Positions 34,263-47,726 of a stretch of DNA of 64,000 nt are shown here, in pieces. Every line of letters begins with the position of its first letter. Position 1 is the first letter of the stretch. The stretch lies in assembly GCA_039000515.1 (NCBI GenBank), contig JBCFYV010002255.1, forward strand, positions 18,004,890 through 18,068,889. The letters are read 5' to 3'. The notes beneath the pieces are model-generated. The model made no database searches, was not told the DNA's origin, and saw nothing but the letters and a program-made list of their open reading frames with translations. Position numbers and translations under genes: made by a program. Origin of the DNA: Timema cristinae (Eukaryota; Arthropoda; Insecta; Phasmatodea; Timematidae).

Positions 34263-35032
34263 AAATGACATATTTATATTTTACACTTATGTTTTTTTTG
34301 TCAACACATCTCACTATCCGTTTGGGCTATATATATATTAACTAATTATGCTATGTGATAAGGATGATCAAGGTTGAAAAAAATTGAGTCTATCTATTTG
34401 TGTGTTTCCCTATGAAATAATGATATTCACTCTTGATGATTGTGAGAGGCTACGTAACATGGGCTAGCGGAAGGAGAGGTCAGGCTAAACGACTGCTCCG
34501 AGCTATATGGGGAAAGGGCAGGCTAAAAAGGTAAGATAAGAAAGCGTACGTGGTTTATAGACGCACTTAGGCATTATTAAAAAAGTGCGTCTTACAATAC
34601 ATTTTACAAGTCCAATAACGTGGTGGGTATAAGATATATATATTTTTTATAATTACTCTAATAAACACAAACTAAGCCTATCCATGTTTTTTTTTATCCA
34701 CGAAGCATGATGATACAATGTATTAACACCATTTTATCTCAATTAATTTACTAGCACTAAGGCCAGGTTCATCTTTAACATCAATACTTAACATGTATTC
34801 ACCAATATTAATTTTATTCTTTAAATTGAGAAATTACATCTGAATAAGGGGATCGGACCCGGAATATTCGGTTTAGTACACCAATGCTCTAATAAGTGAG
34901 CTATCCGGAAATCTTCCTGTGTGCAGGTACATTCTTCACTCATTAAAATTACTGTATGAATGAGCATATCATACTGGATTAAATAGTCCATTATATTTGT
35001 TAATTACGGTTATAGCCGCATACAAATATGAT

Positions 35033-35326
35033 ATTATTATTATTATTATTATTATATATTAGCACCGCGTATTACTACCCGTTCGGGTTATACGTACTTA
35101 CGCTAATGTGTAATGGTAGGGTGTTTGTGAGATGAAATGAAGGACCTACAGTTTAACGTGGAATCCGAACCACGGTGGAGACCTGGCATTCCCCACATTC
35201 ACAAGATATCTTGTCAGAGGTGAAGGAAGGGTTTGGAAATCACATAAATCTGTGCCGGGACCGAGGATTGAACCCCGGCCGCCAGCATAAAAGTCTGACA
35301 CCTTACCCCTAGACCACCAGGTCACC
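35033..35326 (-). mobile_element. SINE family B with target duplication (unit 2)
   Basis: Partner of 21607-21883 with the same flanking AATATGAT (35025-35032, 35327-35334). The (TTA)n tail is longer than in unit 1. Sharing the same insertion and target duplication shows that the SINE was already present when the segment was duplicated. Confidence 0.9.
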
Positions 35327-35355
35327 AATATGATGTTCTTTAAACTCAAAAATTG

Positions 35356-35430
35356 CACCTGGTTTCGGGAATCAAACCAGGAACGTTTGGCTTAGTACTT
35401 CAATGCTTTAACCACTGAGCTATCAGGAAG
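35356..35430 (-). mobile_element. tRNA-like sequence, family C (unit 2)
   Basis: Partner of 21912-21986. It keeps a base missing there ('cttcaatgcttt' against 'cttcaagcttt'), giving the more normal tRNA-like spacing. Its diverged relative lies at 34847-34915. Confidence 0.55.
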
Positions 35431-35805
35431 TCGAACCGTATTTATGGTCATTATTGACTGAATATTAACTTTTATTTTGATTCGTTTGTTTGTTTTACTA
35501 ACAAATCTGTAGGCATGATTTTGTACGTTTGTCCATACATTTTTTGTGCGTCTTTCTTAGAGAAAAGTATGAGCATGTGCTATTTCCTGGATTTTTTTTA
35601 ATGTGACATTTCACTGTGGTATCTCCATCTCCTATTCACAATAATTCGAATATATTTATTCAAAGCTACTATCTAATTTCCTAGCTATTATAATAAAGGT
35701 AGGGCTCGAACCATTTGCAAAGGTTGACTCCAATTTTTACTTAAAAGACCATCAGGACCCTTTGAATTCAAATCATAGCTTTTAACATATCATATTCACT
35801 TAATA

Positions 35806-36000
35806 ATAACACCAATCTGGGCTATCACCATTTGATTACACTTGTGTGATAGGTATAACCAATAAGAAATGTACCTTTATTTGCGTGGAGGGAGAAGATG
35901 GAAACCGTTTAGGCAAAAGAATTGATCGTCGTAGAGCCAGATTGAATTTGAATCCCAACCTCATCACTGAAAGAATGATCGTACGAATGTGATAAAGATG
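35806..36000 (-). mobile_element. SINE family A, diverged (unit 2)
   Basis: Partner of 22365-22560, with a few substitutions. Confidence 0.5.
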
Positions 36001-36258
36001 TATCAAAAGAGACTCCACGAGCCTGGCAGGTATTTTGGAACTTATGATATCAGCACAACTAACCGATACACGAGACTGCTATAGTAAGTTAAGGCGGCAA
36101 GCAACTTTCAACAGATGAATAACTAAAAGAAACGTAAACAGTAACATGACTGTTTTGTTTTCTTTCGATTTTGCCAATTCAATTTTTATTTTTATTTTTC
36201 ACCTCCCAATTATAATTATAATCACTTTAAATAATAAATATAAAGCAATAACCTCGAC

Positions 36259-36516
36259 GGTCCAACACCTTAGCTCACTCAGCAGCGTGTATTTCTACTT
36301 AAAAATGGTTTGCAGGTTCGATAACTGATATAGCCGAAAAATTTATCTTTGGTGAAATTGTGGGTTTCTCCTTTAACAGTGATAAATTTACGGTCTGAGG
36401 GCTGGATGTTGTTTCTGTTCTAGATTTAAGTTAGTTATTAAGTCATGTTTTGATAAAGTCAGTCGGTTCAGGAAGTGCACGTTAACTACCTCAAATAAAT
36501 GAAAATTAAAAACTAG
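36259..36516 (+). mobile_element. SINE family D with target duplication (unit 2)
   Basis: Partner of 22814-23070. CCTCGAC flanks it at 36252-36258 and 36517-36523. Confidence 0.75.
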
Positions 36517-36675
36517 CCTCGACTATCATTGTGACCCCACCCTGATCAAAAAGATCGTCACCCCCAGGTTGAAAAGCCCTGCCGGATAATGGGTGCTAAA
36601 CGTAAAAAAAAATCCAACTTTGTAAAAATGCGTATGATTACTGAAATGGAATTTTCATAAAAACATTACTTGTGT

Positions 36676-36900
36676 GCGGAATATTATTATTATTATTATC
36701 ATCATCAGATTTTGTGTTGTAGTCAACATTTTGAAGGTCAACAGTGACGCATTCATTTATCATCGAGATCCCACAACATAAATCACGTCCTAAAAATCCC
36801 CCACCCCCCACCCACCTTCCCAACGGGGTATCGAACCGCAACCGTCAAAGATGGGGAATGAAAAACGTTTCAACACACTCTCTACAGTGAGGGAGGACCC
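36676..36900 (-). mobile_element. SINE-like element, family E (unit 2)
   Basis: Partner of 23237-23455. The adjoining C-run and (CA)n at 36907-36950 differ in length from unit 1. Confidence 0.5.
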
Positions 36901-37179
36901 TGTCCTACCCCCCCCCCCCCCAACACACACACGCACACAAACACACACACTGCGGAAATGTTTCTAGTGCGTAGGGATTGCGAAGATGGATTTGGGGAAA
37001 ATTGCTGACGTAACGTGTCACAATGGAAACCAGGGTATATTTGTAACGACACTACTCAAAGTAATGAAGTAAGAAACTTTAAATTTCAAATTGGCTGATT
37101 AAGATTTTAAAATCGATTTTAGTTATCGGACATATATATATTTTTAGTATTTAACGTACACTTTTTAACTTGACTGATT

Positions 37180-37375
37180 ATATCAAAACACGACTTATAA
37201 ACTAAATTAAATCTATAACAGACACAACACCCAGCACTCCGACCATTAGTTCATCAATGTGAAAGGAGAATCTCACGTTTCTCCATATAATAACTTTTTT
37301 GGTCATACCAGGAATTGTCCCAGGACCCTTAGCTTTGGAGGCTCACACACTACCAAATTAGCTAAGATGTTGGTT
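37180..37375 (-). mobile_element. SINE family D, diverged (unit 2)
   Basis: Partner of 23740-23940. It has several one-base losses relative to unit 1 ('ctcacgtttctcc' against 'ctcacagtttatcc'). Confidence 0.6.
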
Positions 37376-38695
37376 ATTATAAAATAAATAGTATATTTAC
37401 AATAAAGTGTTCGTGTAATATCCAGCTTATGGTATACTTAAAAAAAACACGTCTTGGTAGCCGTTCGGTCTATACATTTACGCTAGTGGGATAACGATGT
37501 GAATGATTTATTTTAAAGAAAATGTATCCACATTTGCGTGGAGGAGGAGTGGAAAACTATTTAGAGAAAAACACCCTCGGTACAGCTTATTTCCCCTTCA
37601 TCGGTAATCAATTCTAACACGAGATTGACGAGTTAAATCATGCAACAGCGAATGTATAGTCATAATATTAAAGTAAATAATACTAGGAATATTGTGTTTC
37701 ATAAATACAAAATGCAACATTCATAGTAAATCAAATAGAGATTTATATAGAAGATATCGCGACATAGGAATTTGACAAGGGAATAAACCAATAAGCAACA
37801 CCACTCAATAAGAGCAATTTTTTTATTTTATTTTTAACATCAGCAATTAAAAAAATCCTGTTCTATAAATAAGATTAGATAGCGTTTCACCCTCCTCTAC
37901 TGTCTCAAGCCACTCAAGGCGGATTTGTTAACGGTGACTGGTAGGACTAATTTCTAATCCTGACCTCTTGTACTAAGGTATTTTTTCCTAGATGGATTTC
38001 CACTCTCCCTCCAAGTAAATGCAGGCCAAGTGAAAGTAAATTTCTTTCTTTTTAATGCCCATTCAATTAGTTTCAATATGAGCAAAATCTTAAGGATTAA
38101 TAGGAAATGGTGGACACACATATAAACAAACAAACTTAAAATGGTATGTTTATCGAATTAAAATATTAGGTACAAATTGTTCATTCCAATAAAAGGAACA
38201 TGTGTATTTATTTAGTAGATAAAATGCACCGGAAAAAAATATATTAATATTAGTTTAGAGAGAAAAGAGGAGGATTCTCTTTATTAAACACAGATGTATA
38301 AACTGAATTAAGCTGTTGCCCTTACTAAATGCTTTTCAATTACCTTAATTTTAATTAATTTTAATTGCTCTCAGTTATTATTTCTATTTTAATAAGTTTA
38401 ATTTTATAAATGGCCTACTGATACTATTTATAACTTTTTTCAAAACTATTTTAAGATTAAAGTGAAAATTTATTCTTACTTTGCTGCAGATAAACTTTGA
38501 AGGAATGGTTAAGTGAAAGTTAACATCAAATAAGTTTCGCAATTGTGTAAATCCCTCAGGCATCATAAGAAAACCTATCAGAAAATGACAAAATGCCAAC
38601 TGCAGGCACTGTTTATAATTCTGTGCTCACCCCCCTAAACTATTAACTTACACCCTTCGGCACGCGTTGCCAAATTAAGGTGGCGTGGTAGGAAT

Positions 38696-39010
38696 TGAAA
38701 GCAAAGATGAATGTTTTTGCAGTTAATATGTCAAAATAAATAAAGTTTCCCCGGTAGAAATGTAAATTTTAATTTTCAACACAAGGTGACCTCAACATTT
38801 ATTGAATATCTTTCAAAGATGACCTGTAATTTAATGACAACTGTTTCTCCTTATTTAAGAAGTTTCTCATTAAATGCTAATATGCGCACGTCAAATATTC
38901 GAGAACTATATAGATTGAGATAGTGTAAAAATTAAAATATGTATTTTTCTAAAGCAAATTTTGATGTATTTCTGTTAAAATAAATATTTTGCGATGAAAC
39001 CTGTAAAAAC
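38696..39010 (+). mobile_element. Palindromic MITE family H (unit 2)
   Basis: Partner of 25262-25580, with few differences. Confidence 0.55.
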
Positions 39011-39327
39011 ACCGACCATTTCTAGCGTTTCCTACCATCACAACTTAAGAGGAATTCTAAGCTTATTATATTAAAATGATCCCCAAACCAACTTATATCT
39101 TGTCTGCTGAGGACACACTCCCCTTACTAAAGCTATAAAAAATTTCATCGCGGTATTATGAGAAACAACTCTAGGATAAATTCCTCTTAAAACACAAGCC
39201 CGGGAATTAAACCCCAACCTGATCGTCACCAATCATTTATACTGCGATATTGACGCCTTAGGTAATGCAACCACTGAAGTGAGTAAAATGCAAGAAAGGA
39301 AATGGATGTAAATTGAACAAGAACACA

Positions 39328-39590
39328 ATTACTCGGTCTCGGCACAGATTTATTTGATTACCAAACCCTTCCTTCACCTCTGACAAGACGTGTATTAATC
39401 ACAACTTGTGAACGTGTGGAATGCCAGGCCTCCACCGTGGTTCGGATCTCACATTATACTGTAGGTCCTCCATTTCATCTCACAATCACCCCACCATTAC
39501 ACATTGGAGTAAGTGCGTACAACCCGAATGGGTGGTAAGACGTGGTGATGATGATGATGATAATAATAATAATAATAACAAGAACATTTT
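39328..39590 (+). mobile_element. SINE family B, head-truncated (unit 2)
   Basis: Partner of 25890-26150, with the same truncation point. The trinucleotide tail has more GAT and fewer AAT units. Confidence 0.7.
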
Positions 39591-39605
39591 GTTATAATAC
39601 CCTAT

Positions 39606-40212
39606 GACATGTGTCGGATAATACATATACAGTATGTTCGGAAACTCAACGCCCAAACGCCACACATAATTTGTTCGAACCTAAACAAATACAAAATACC
39701 ATTACACTTCAATTCGGAAAACTATGCTAATACCATTAAATTATTCAAAGTTTCGGTGTAATGCCCTGGGAGAGCAAAGCTGTGCAAGCATGCGTGTACA
39801 ACAGGTTGCATAGAAGTTGTGCGCGTGGCACTGCACACCTTGACATCTTGGAGCACGGCAGCAGAGCATACCAAAATTAATGGTAAACAACACACCAGTC
39901 TATCTAGAAATGGGAATTCGTTCTGAGGGTCTTCATTAACGGTCTTATACCAGATAAATCGTTTGACATTTTTACATGTGCAGTATCACGCACCCAATTC
40001 TTAAGCAACATGTTGTACACACATTCTTGCATAGCTTTGCTCTCCTTGCACTGTAAACCAAATCTTTGAACAAAATTTAATGGTATTAGCATAGTTTGCC
40101 GCATTTAAGTGTATTGGGGTTTTGTATTTATTTTGCTTCAAACAAACTCTATGTGCAGCTTGGGTGTTGGGTTTACGAAAATCCTATATATGTATTATCC
40201 GACACATGTCGG
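39606..40212. repeat. Palindromic pair of homologous arms (unit 2)
   Basis: Partner of 26169-26776. The left arm carries small indels that break the frame seen in unit 1. The right-arm minus-strand frame (39904-40104) differs from unit 1 at only two residues. Confidence 0.75.
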
Positions 40213-40712
40213 CGAGGCCCACTGAGCATTTTAGAGCTACCAATTCTTTCAAAAATTGTTAAAAGTATAAAAGAGCATTCATTTGGTTGAATCAGTGTAT
40301 ACATTAATAGTAAACAGTATCAGGAAATAAAATAATGTGTAAAAATATATACGTTGACAAAAAAAAAAAAAAAACACTGCGTTTAAAAAAAGTAAAAAGC
40401 GTCATACTATATTATAACTAACACTAGTGAGGTAGGGCTGATGAAGATATTATCTTAAAGATATGTACCAAGGTTTTCATGGAGGAAGAGCTGCAAACCA
40501 TTTTGGGAGAAAAATATCCTTAATTAATATGGCTGGGTTTCAAAGACTGACCTTTATACCACCGGCAAACTAGACTAGACGAGCTTTACATTTAATGCAC
40601 GTGTTCATCAATTAGGGTATTATTAAAACTATAGTTGATTATTTAACATTAGGGGTTAGTCCTGTCCACGATAGACGCAATTTGAGATTTCACTGAGTCT
40701 TTTCCTTGTTTT

Positions 40713-41350
40713 AATCATACTACTATAAAGCTACATGGCTGACTCACTCACTGACATTAATTTTTACCCACTTCCAGATGAGCTAGAATCTTGAAATTTG
40801 GCAAAATTATAGCTTTTAGCCAGAAACCGAATGGAAAATTCCAAAAAGTTAAAAAAAAAAAAAAAATTAACCCCAGAAAAAAAATTCAAAATGTCGGAGC
40901 AACTTTAAAGTCGGTGCGGACCTTTCTTTGGAGGTCTCTTGTGGTTAAATGGTAAGACCTATCAAAAAACGGCTCTGGAATTACATTAGTTTACATCCAC
41001 TTGCAAAGAAAACTCACCGTGTGTTTGGTGGCGTAGCTCCCAACGAGCAAAGCGAGTATATTTATAACCCGCTTTGATGGCCACATGGCTATGCCAGATT
41101 ATCGGGGTTTATTTTATTTCAAGTTTCGAATTTTCATGCAAAAAAGTTCAGTTGAAGAATTTTGGGGGTAGTTAAAGCAATTCGGAAATCAGTATGCGTC
41201 GTTTCAACTTTGTATCTTATAGGAATGTTTGAGGAAAAGTTCCGTACAGACAAACAGACAAAAAGACATCACATCGCTTTTACTATAGTGTTAAGTAGGA
41301 GTGCTAAATTGATTAAAAATACAAGACCTTGTGAGGATAATCAATCGCCG
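40713..41350 (+). repeat. Unclassified repeat J (unit 2)
   Basis: Partner of 27273-27900. The poly-A run is shorter. Confidence 0.35.
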
Positions 41351-41352
41351 TA

Positions 41353-41590
41353 ATTTCGGTGGGTAGGACATGCAGCGCAAATGGGCGTATCTACGCCCTT
41401 GTTCAGGGTACTGACTGACATTCCAAACCATTTGGAATGCCTAGATGCAGATGGAAGGATAACATGAAAATTGACCTTAAGGTGAATTGGATATAGCTAG
41501 CCCAAGATAGGGAAAGGAAGTAATGAGATGGACTGGATAGAACGAGCTCATGATAGGGCTATGATAATATGTATGAGGTAAAATGGATAG
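41353..41590 (+). pseudogene. Non-LTR retrotransposon C-terminal relic (unit 2)
   Basis: Better preserved than unit 1: RWVGHAAQMGVSTPLFRVLT is continuous, followed after frameshifts by PRCRWKDNMKIDLK and LAQDRER. This agrees more closely with the RW-x-GH ... R-x-R-W-x-D-N ... LAQDR pattern of non-LTR polyprotein C-termini. No other retrotransposon domain is present. Confidence 0.6.
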
Positions 41591-41983
41591 AACTAGCTCA
41601 AAATAGGGATAGGGTGTAATGAGGTGGAGTGGATAGAACTAGCTCAAGATAAGGATAGCGTATAATGAGGTGGAGTGGATAGAACTAGCTCAAGATAAGG
41701 ATAGTGTGTGATGAGGGGGAGTGGATAGAACTAGCTCAAGATAAGGATAGGGTGTAATGAGGTGGAGTGGATAGAACTAACTCAAGATAAGGATAGGGTG
41801 TAATGAGGTGGAGTGGATAGAACTAGCTCAAGATAAGGATAGTGTGTGATGAGGGGGAGTGGATAGAACTAGCTCAAGATAAGGATAGGGTGTAATGAGG
41901 TGGAGTGGATAGAACTAACTCAAGATAGGGATAAGGTGTGATGAGGTGGACTGGTTAGAACTAGCTCAAAATAGGGATAGGTG
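41536..41983 (+). repeat. 46-bp minisatellite from the retrotransposon relic (unit 2)
   Basis: Ten units at steady 46-bp spacing (about 41587, 41633, 41679, 41725, 41771, 41817, 41863, 41909). Two unit variants alternate: 'agggtgtaatgaggtgg' and 'agtgtgtgatgaggggg'. This indicates recent multi-unit expansion. Confidence 0.93.
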
Positions 41984-43711
41984 TCGTACTTTTGTAAGAG
42001 AGGAAATTAACTTTCTATCTCATAACACTAAAGAGTACAGTAACTTTATAACATCATTAGGAATGACATGTCTGAATTGTAAATATTTACGCCGAGTTTT
42101 TTCCTATATTGTGTTCTAAAACCCTTTTTACACGTCAGATGGAGAAACTTACTTTTAAGTATGACATAATGCAGGTTTCTTAGTCCTTGTTCCTCCGGAG
42201 AAATCCACACATCAAGTACCTCATTGAAACCTTGCCGTGTAAAAGGAACAAGTGTTGAAAACCATATTTACGTCCTTAGCACGATGACATTGTAGAGCTA
42301 AGCAGATATATTTTCCCTAATAATAGCCTTGGTTTTTAAAAGACTATCAAGTCTCTTGAGACTATATTATAATATATTAGTAACTCTAAAATATATACAT
42401 AAACCTTTTGGAAACTTTCGCATAGGCATCACTGGAAATCGGCTTATCAGAAGATGAACATTTCTGTAGTGGTGGTTTGCGGAGGATGGAAATTATAGGC
42501 GGTTATTTATGCTTCCATTAAAATAGGTGAATATTTTTTTCAATAAAGAGATGAGTGTATATAAATACGAATTAGTGGTGTGGTTTGTATTTATGCATTA
42601 TGAGTGAAAAATGAGCCGTGGCCGTCCACCAAATTATATATATATTTTTTTTCATTTAAGTGTCAGATAAAACAAAAAATATATTGTATTTCATATAAAA
42701 CTTCACAAATACGTATTTTGTACTATCAACGGGGATGAAAATTGAGCTCAATGCTTTCATGATAAAATTGTATTTCTAAACATGAATAAAAAATCACAAT
42801 GATATTTATAAACTTAACATTTTGGTGTGGATAGCCTTTTAATTATTTAATATAATTACTAACTACTATAAAGACCTTCGAAAAAGCCGGTATTTAGCAA
42901 AAACATATAATCCAGTAATGGCTTAGTGCTACAATGTTTATGGCATGACAATTATTTATGCTTAGTTTCGATTTAATATATTTCATTATGTAAGCAGATT
43001 ATTATCTGCCCTGATAACGTAGATATAATATGTTTTTATTTTGTAAAATTTTCAAATTAAATACCTTTTTCAATTTTAAGATATATTTAAACAATATTTA
43101 GGTCACACAATGCAAATTTTAAAAACAATAATAAATTGTTAACAAAAAATAATTTATTTTTTATTTTACAAAATAGTAGTCACTAATTAGTAAATAATTT
43201 CTCAATATTTAAAATAATATTATTTTATTATTTTGTTACATAATGTATTTTTAATACATTGATTTTAAATGATTTTTAAGTTATTTATACGTACTCATTC
43301 AAGAATGTCGGGATTCCTTCGTAAGGTAAGGTTTATATTAAAGAGCTATAATTATATTTTCAGAACCTAGTTTTTTCCTGTCTTTTTTGACATTTTAAGT
43401 GCAGATTTAAACGGATATTTCAGGTTTCACTAAAATGTAAGCCAAGCCTTAGTGATGACATTTCCAACACATCCAGAAACTTAAGTTTAAAAGCTCATTC
43501 CAACTTTGATGAAACATAACTTTGGAAATGTCAACGTCTAGGAAGGTCCCAGCTTGATCATAACCAATTCGTATGGACCCATTTTAATTGGAAGAGTTTC
43601 TAGATCTACTTTCACGTATTCATACGTCAAAGCTGTAAAATGTAAGGCTTATTAACAATACTTATAAAATAACTAAAGTAATTTTAGTATTATATTATTT
43701 GAGGTATTTAA

Positions 43712-43932
43712 CGTGTTCATTTAGAACCTACTGATCATTTCAACCACGCCCTATAAACTAACTTTTATACAAATAAAAATACACCACACAGATCCACCCC
43801 TTCCCCCTTTCCAACCGTCAATTCATCCTCATAAAAGAGGAAATACACATTTCACCATTGATAAATTGTTCAGCCATGCGGGAATCAAACCCAAAACCAA
43901 TATACCATTAGACAAACACGGTACCGTTGAGA
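43712..43932 (-). mobile_element. SINE family D (unit 2)
   Basis: Partner of 30210-30437. Confidence 0.6.
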
Positions 43933-44734
43933 AAAGGTGCTGGACAGTAAATAAATAAATAAATAAATAAATAAATAGATCATTAAGAATGTTGCCTGTA
44001 AAAAAGTTTTTTTTATGAAAGGTTCTTCCTAATTAAATGAAGATATAAGTTAAAAAAACAGTAGTGTAATAGGGAGGTGAAAAGTATAATAAAATAGTTA
44101 AAAGCTAGTCAATTAGGTTTCTTAGCTGAACACCATATTTTGTTTTAAAATTATGGATCTTAATTCATAAAATTATATCTCACTATTTAGCAAATTTATA
44201 TAATAAAAGTGCATCTTACTAAAAAAAAAAAAATTAGATAGACAACAAATGCCAAAAATTGTTCATCTAGAGATGTATTATATCCACGTTAACTTTGGCC
44301 CTTAATGACACTTGAAAATATGCTTGAAAATTTTTCATTTCTTTATTAATTCAACTTATCAAAATGTTTTGTCACTTTGATAAGTTATGTTAATTTACTT
44401 CAATATCGTCTAAGTGACAAAAAATAGTGACGAGGCGAATAAATAATAAGTTGTGTTTATACACTTTTGGGCAGTTATAATAAAAGTGCCCAAGTTAGCA
44501 GGAATGGATTATACAAGGCCTATTAAAAACGAAAAGTACATTCAAGTGACGAAGAGAGTATTTTTACTTCCATAGTAAGTTTATGGTAGTAAGAAATTTA
44601 AGTGACAACTACACAAGTTAGGCTTACTAATACTTCTTTAAAATATTCATACGTCAAGTCATGTGATGTACAGTTTGTTACATTTGATAGACAATATCAA
44701 TACCTAAAAATAAAAATAATAATAAAGTGAATTG

Positions 44735-45025
44735 GTGACCTGGTGGTCTAGGGGTAAGGTGTCAGACTTCTGTGCTGGCGGCCGGGGTTCAATCCTCGGT
44801 CGCGGCACAGATTTATCTGATTTCCAAACCCTTCCTTCACCTCTGACAAGACTTCTTGTGAATGTGGGGAATGCCAGGCCTCCACCGTGGTTCGGATTCC
44901 ACGTTAAGCTGTAGGTCCTTCATTTCATCTCACAATCACCCTAGCATTACACATTAGCGTAAGTGCGTATAACCCGAACGGGTAGTAAGACGCGGTGCTA
45001 ATAATAATAATAATAATAATAATAT
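44735..45025 (+). mobile_element. SINE family B, full length with target duplication (unit 2)
   Basis: Partner of 31241-31526. AAAGTGAATTG lies at 44724-44734 and 45026-45036. Confidence 0.9.
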
Positions 45026-45049
45026 AAAGTGAATTGCTATCAATGTTGA

Positions 45050-45297
45050 CGTCCGAGACCTTAGCTCAGTCTACTCAGTTAAGGGTTCAGGGTTCAATTC
45101 CGGGTATAGCCCAAATATGTTTCATTGGTGAAATGTGGGTTTCCCCTTTCACAGTGATAAATTAAAGGATGGGGGCTAGATGTTGTGTCTGTTGTAGATT
45201 TAAGTTAGTTTATAAATCGTGTGCTGATATAATCAATCGATTTATCAAGTGCACGTAAAGTAACCTACATCATATAAATAAAGTCATGAAATAAAAC
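45050..45297 (+). mobile_element. SINE family D, full length with target duplication (unit 2)
   Basis: Partner of 31551-31798. TCAATGTTGA lies at 45040-45049 and 45298-45307. Confidence 0.9.
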
Positions 45298-46078
45298 TCA
45301 ATGTTGAACAATTTATTTTATTTTATAAAAAGTTCCTTTATATCAGAATTCTACTATAGTGAGTTGAGAAGCACATTTTGGTTTATTTTTTTTTAAATAG
45401 TCAGGTTAGCAACGGACAATGAATTTGTTTCCCTTATTTGCTGGTGGTCATAAAACATACTAGCAACGGTATAGAAAAGAGGGTTGTAAATGTTTAATGA
45501 ATTAAGGTATAGTAAATATTCTAGCGGACCCCCGAGAATTTATATTTTTACACCCTAACCTACGGCCCTTGGTCGCTGGCATAAACAACAGGAGAAAGAA
45601 ACAAATAAGATGTTTGGTAATTTCAAACTGTGAAAATGGTACAAACTCCTATTGGTTAAATTTAAAATTAGGGGACGAAAGGTAGGAAGGCTATGGTCAG
45701 TTAGAAGTGATCCGTTAAAGATTATGAAAGAGGACAAACAGGGCAAAAAGTGTTAATCTGATTTAAAATTGGGTGGGTTTGGGTTTAAAATTTAGTGGCA
45801 CTTGATGCAAATCTAGTGCCACTCGATTACAAATACTTGTCATTCTGTTTCAAATCGTGTTTCAACATTTACTGTGCAATTCTGTTGTTTTTATAGTCAA
45901 AATGGTATAAGCTTCTAAAATTTTAAATAGCAATTTCAAAGCCACACAACGCAATAAAAAATTAACTAATTTATCTACCCTGTATGATGATTCTTTCAGC
46001 GGCCCGTTATAACATTACAAATTAACGTAACAAAGTTAAATTGAGCCAACATTCGATTGTACTCTCTTCTTGGAAACT

Positions 46079-46297
46079 TCGATGGTTGCATGGTCTAAGG
46101 CGCCACTCTCGCAATATATTAGACTGCCAAAGACGGGGAGATCAGGATTCGATTCTGGTCGGGTGTTTTTAGGGTGGTTTTCAACGCAAATGTGGGTACA
46201 CTACCTCTTAATTCAACAATCATAATCCCTAACCTATTAGCGCAATTAGTAAACAAGCGTATAAACCGAAGGGTAATAAGACGTGGTGCTAAAAAAA
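46079..46297 (+). mobile_element. SINE family A, near full length (unit 2)
   Basis: Partner of 32581-32800. Here unit 2 has lost a base in the tail ('accgaagggtaata' against 'accgaacgggtaata'). The 79-residue minus-strand frame at 46119-46358 depends on that loss and is not a gene. Confidence 0.8.
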
Positions 46298-47726
46298 TAT
46301 CTATCTTCTCCCAAACTGTATAATTATAAGAAGGTTTGTTGAAACATGAAGCCGCCAAAGCTCAGGGATTTTTTGAAGACAAACCATTAGCATATTAATG
46401 AAATCTGAGAAAGACTGGTTGAGAACATGGAAATCCAAGAAACCTTTAAGGGCAATAACCAAGTATTTTACATCTTTATAGGAGATTAATGAAGATCGCT
46501 TTTTTTACATGCGAAGCTTGAAAAATGCAAAGAAAATGTCCAAGACAAAGTTGAAGACAAGTTTTATTTTATTATATATAACACTGTTTTTATTTAATTT
46601 TTAATTTTTCATTATTGTATCTAGATAAAGAGAAAGGCTTGGAGAAAATAACAAAGCACATTATACTTATTTTATGCAGACATTTATGAATGTATAATTA
46701 ATTCCATTATAAATGTAATTTACTCCCTAAATGGTGTTGAAATAATGTTATGTTGGTATTCTAAAAATTATTATATATTAAAATATGTCATATTCAGGGA
46801 AATATTTCTTACCTAATCCTTATAAATCGCATAATTATTCTTCCTTTGAAATTTTACGAAGGTTATTGTGAGTGTTAAAGTCAAAGACAGGGATATTTGG
46901 CCATGAACATTCCTACACCTTTATCCTGACGATAAAAGGATGATACGGAGTTCTAGATAAATTTAATCTTGATAATTCAGTTGTTCCGTCTCACAGTGCT
47001 GTGACACGGCGGGATCCGGTACTTGAACCAAGTAGTTACAATCTGAGGGATATCAAAGATAAGAATAACCAGTTGGACAAGAGGGGTAGGGGTGTTTGTA
47101 GTTGGTCAGAATGTTCGCAACAGATGGACCATAAAATACACTTGTTGAACTCAGACTAAAGGTATAAAATTGATATCTTTCAAATCAACTCTAAACATAA
47201 CCTTTGAAAGCGTTTTTTATACGATGAAAGGAAACTTTGCCTCTTTAGTTTGTCTCTAATTAATTAATCTTAGATTAACTTTTTTTAATGTGTGCCTGAC
47301 CAGTACTAAAAAAACTGTACCTGATACTAGGCACGCCATTGATATATGAAGTGAGCTACCTAGATAGTTATTAAAGTAAGATCTAAAAATGAGTATTCCA
47401 CTATTAAATTAATAAATCTATTTATAGTTATAACAGTCAAGCCAATTTTAGGGTTGTTCTTAAACCTCCAAAATATATTGGTTCAAGTCCCTCTAGGGGC
47501 AAAAAAATAAAATTAATATGACTCTGAAAAGAGAGAAGGCAAGAACTTGGCTACTAGGAACTAATTATAAGTGGAATCTTAGTTAATAGCAAAACTGATC
47601 TTTATCTAAGAGCATAATAAATGTAATAATAACTTTATTTTTTATTAAAAAGGTGTGTTTAGTTATGTTCATATATAATTATTATAATAATATTATATAT
47701 TTCATATTCTTTATAATAATACTAAT

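Larger units (their letters stand above)
34263..47726 (+). repeat. Tandem segmental duplication, unit 2 (13,464 bp)
   Basis: Direct copy of 20835-34262. Homology stops at 'ataataatactaat' (47726), after which unique DNA begins ('tcaagctttctttgg'). The shared 'aat'/'ata' sequence at both breakpoints is compatible with slippage or microhomology at a trinucleotide repeat, or with an assembly join at a low-complexity tract. Confidence 0.95.

Noticed and set aside
20835..47726. LTR retrotransposon or large composite transposon with 13.4-kb direct repeats
   Set aside because: There is no distinct internal region between the copies, no TG...CA ends, and no coding domains. It is a simple tandem duplication.
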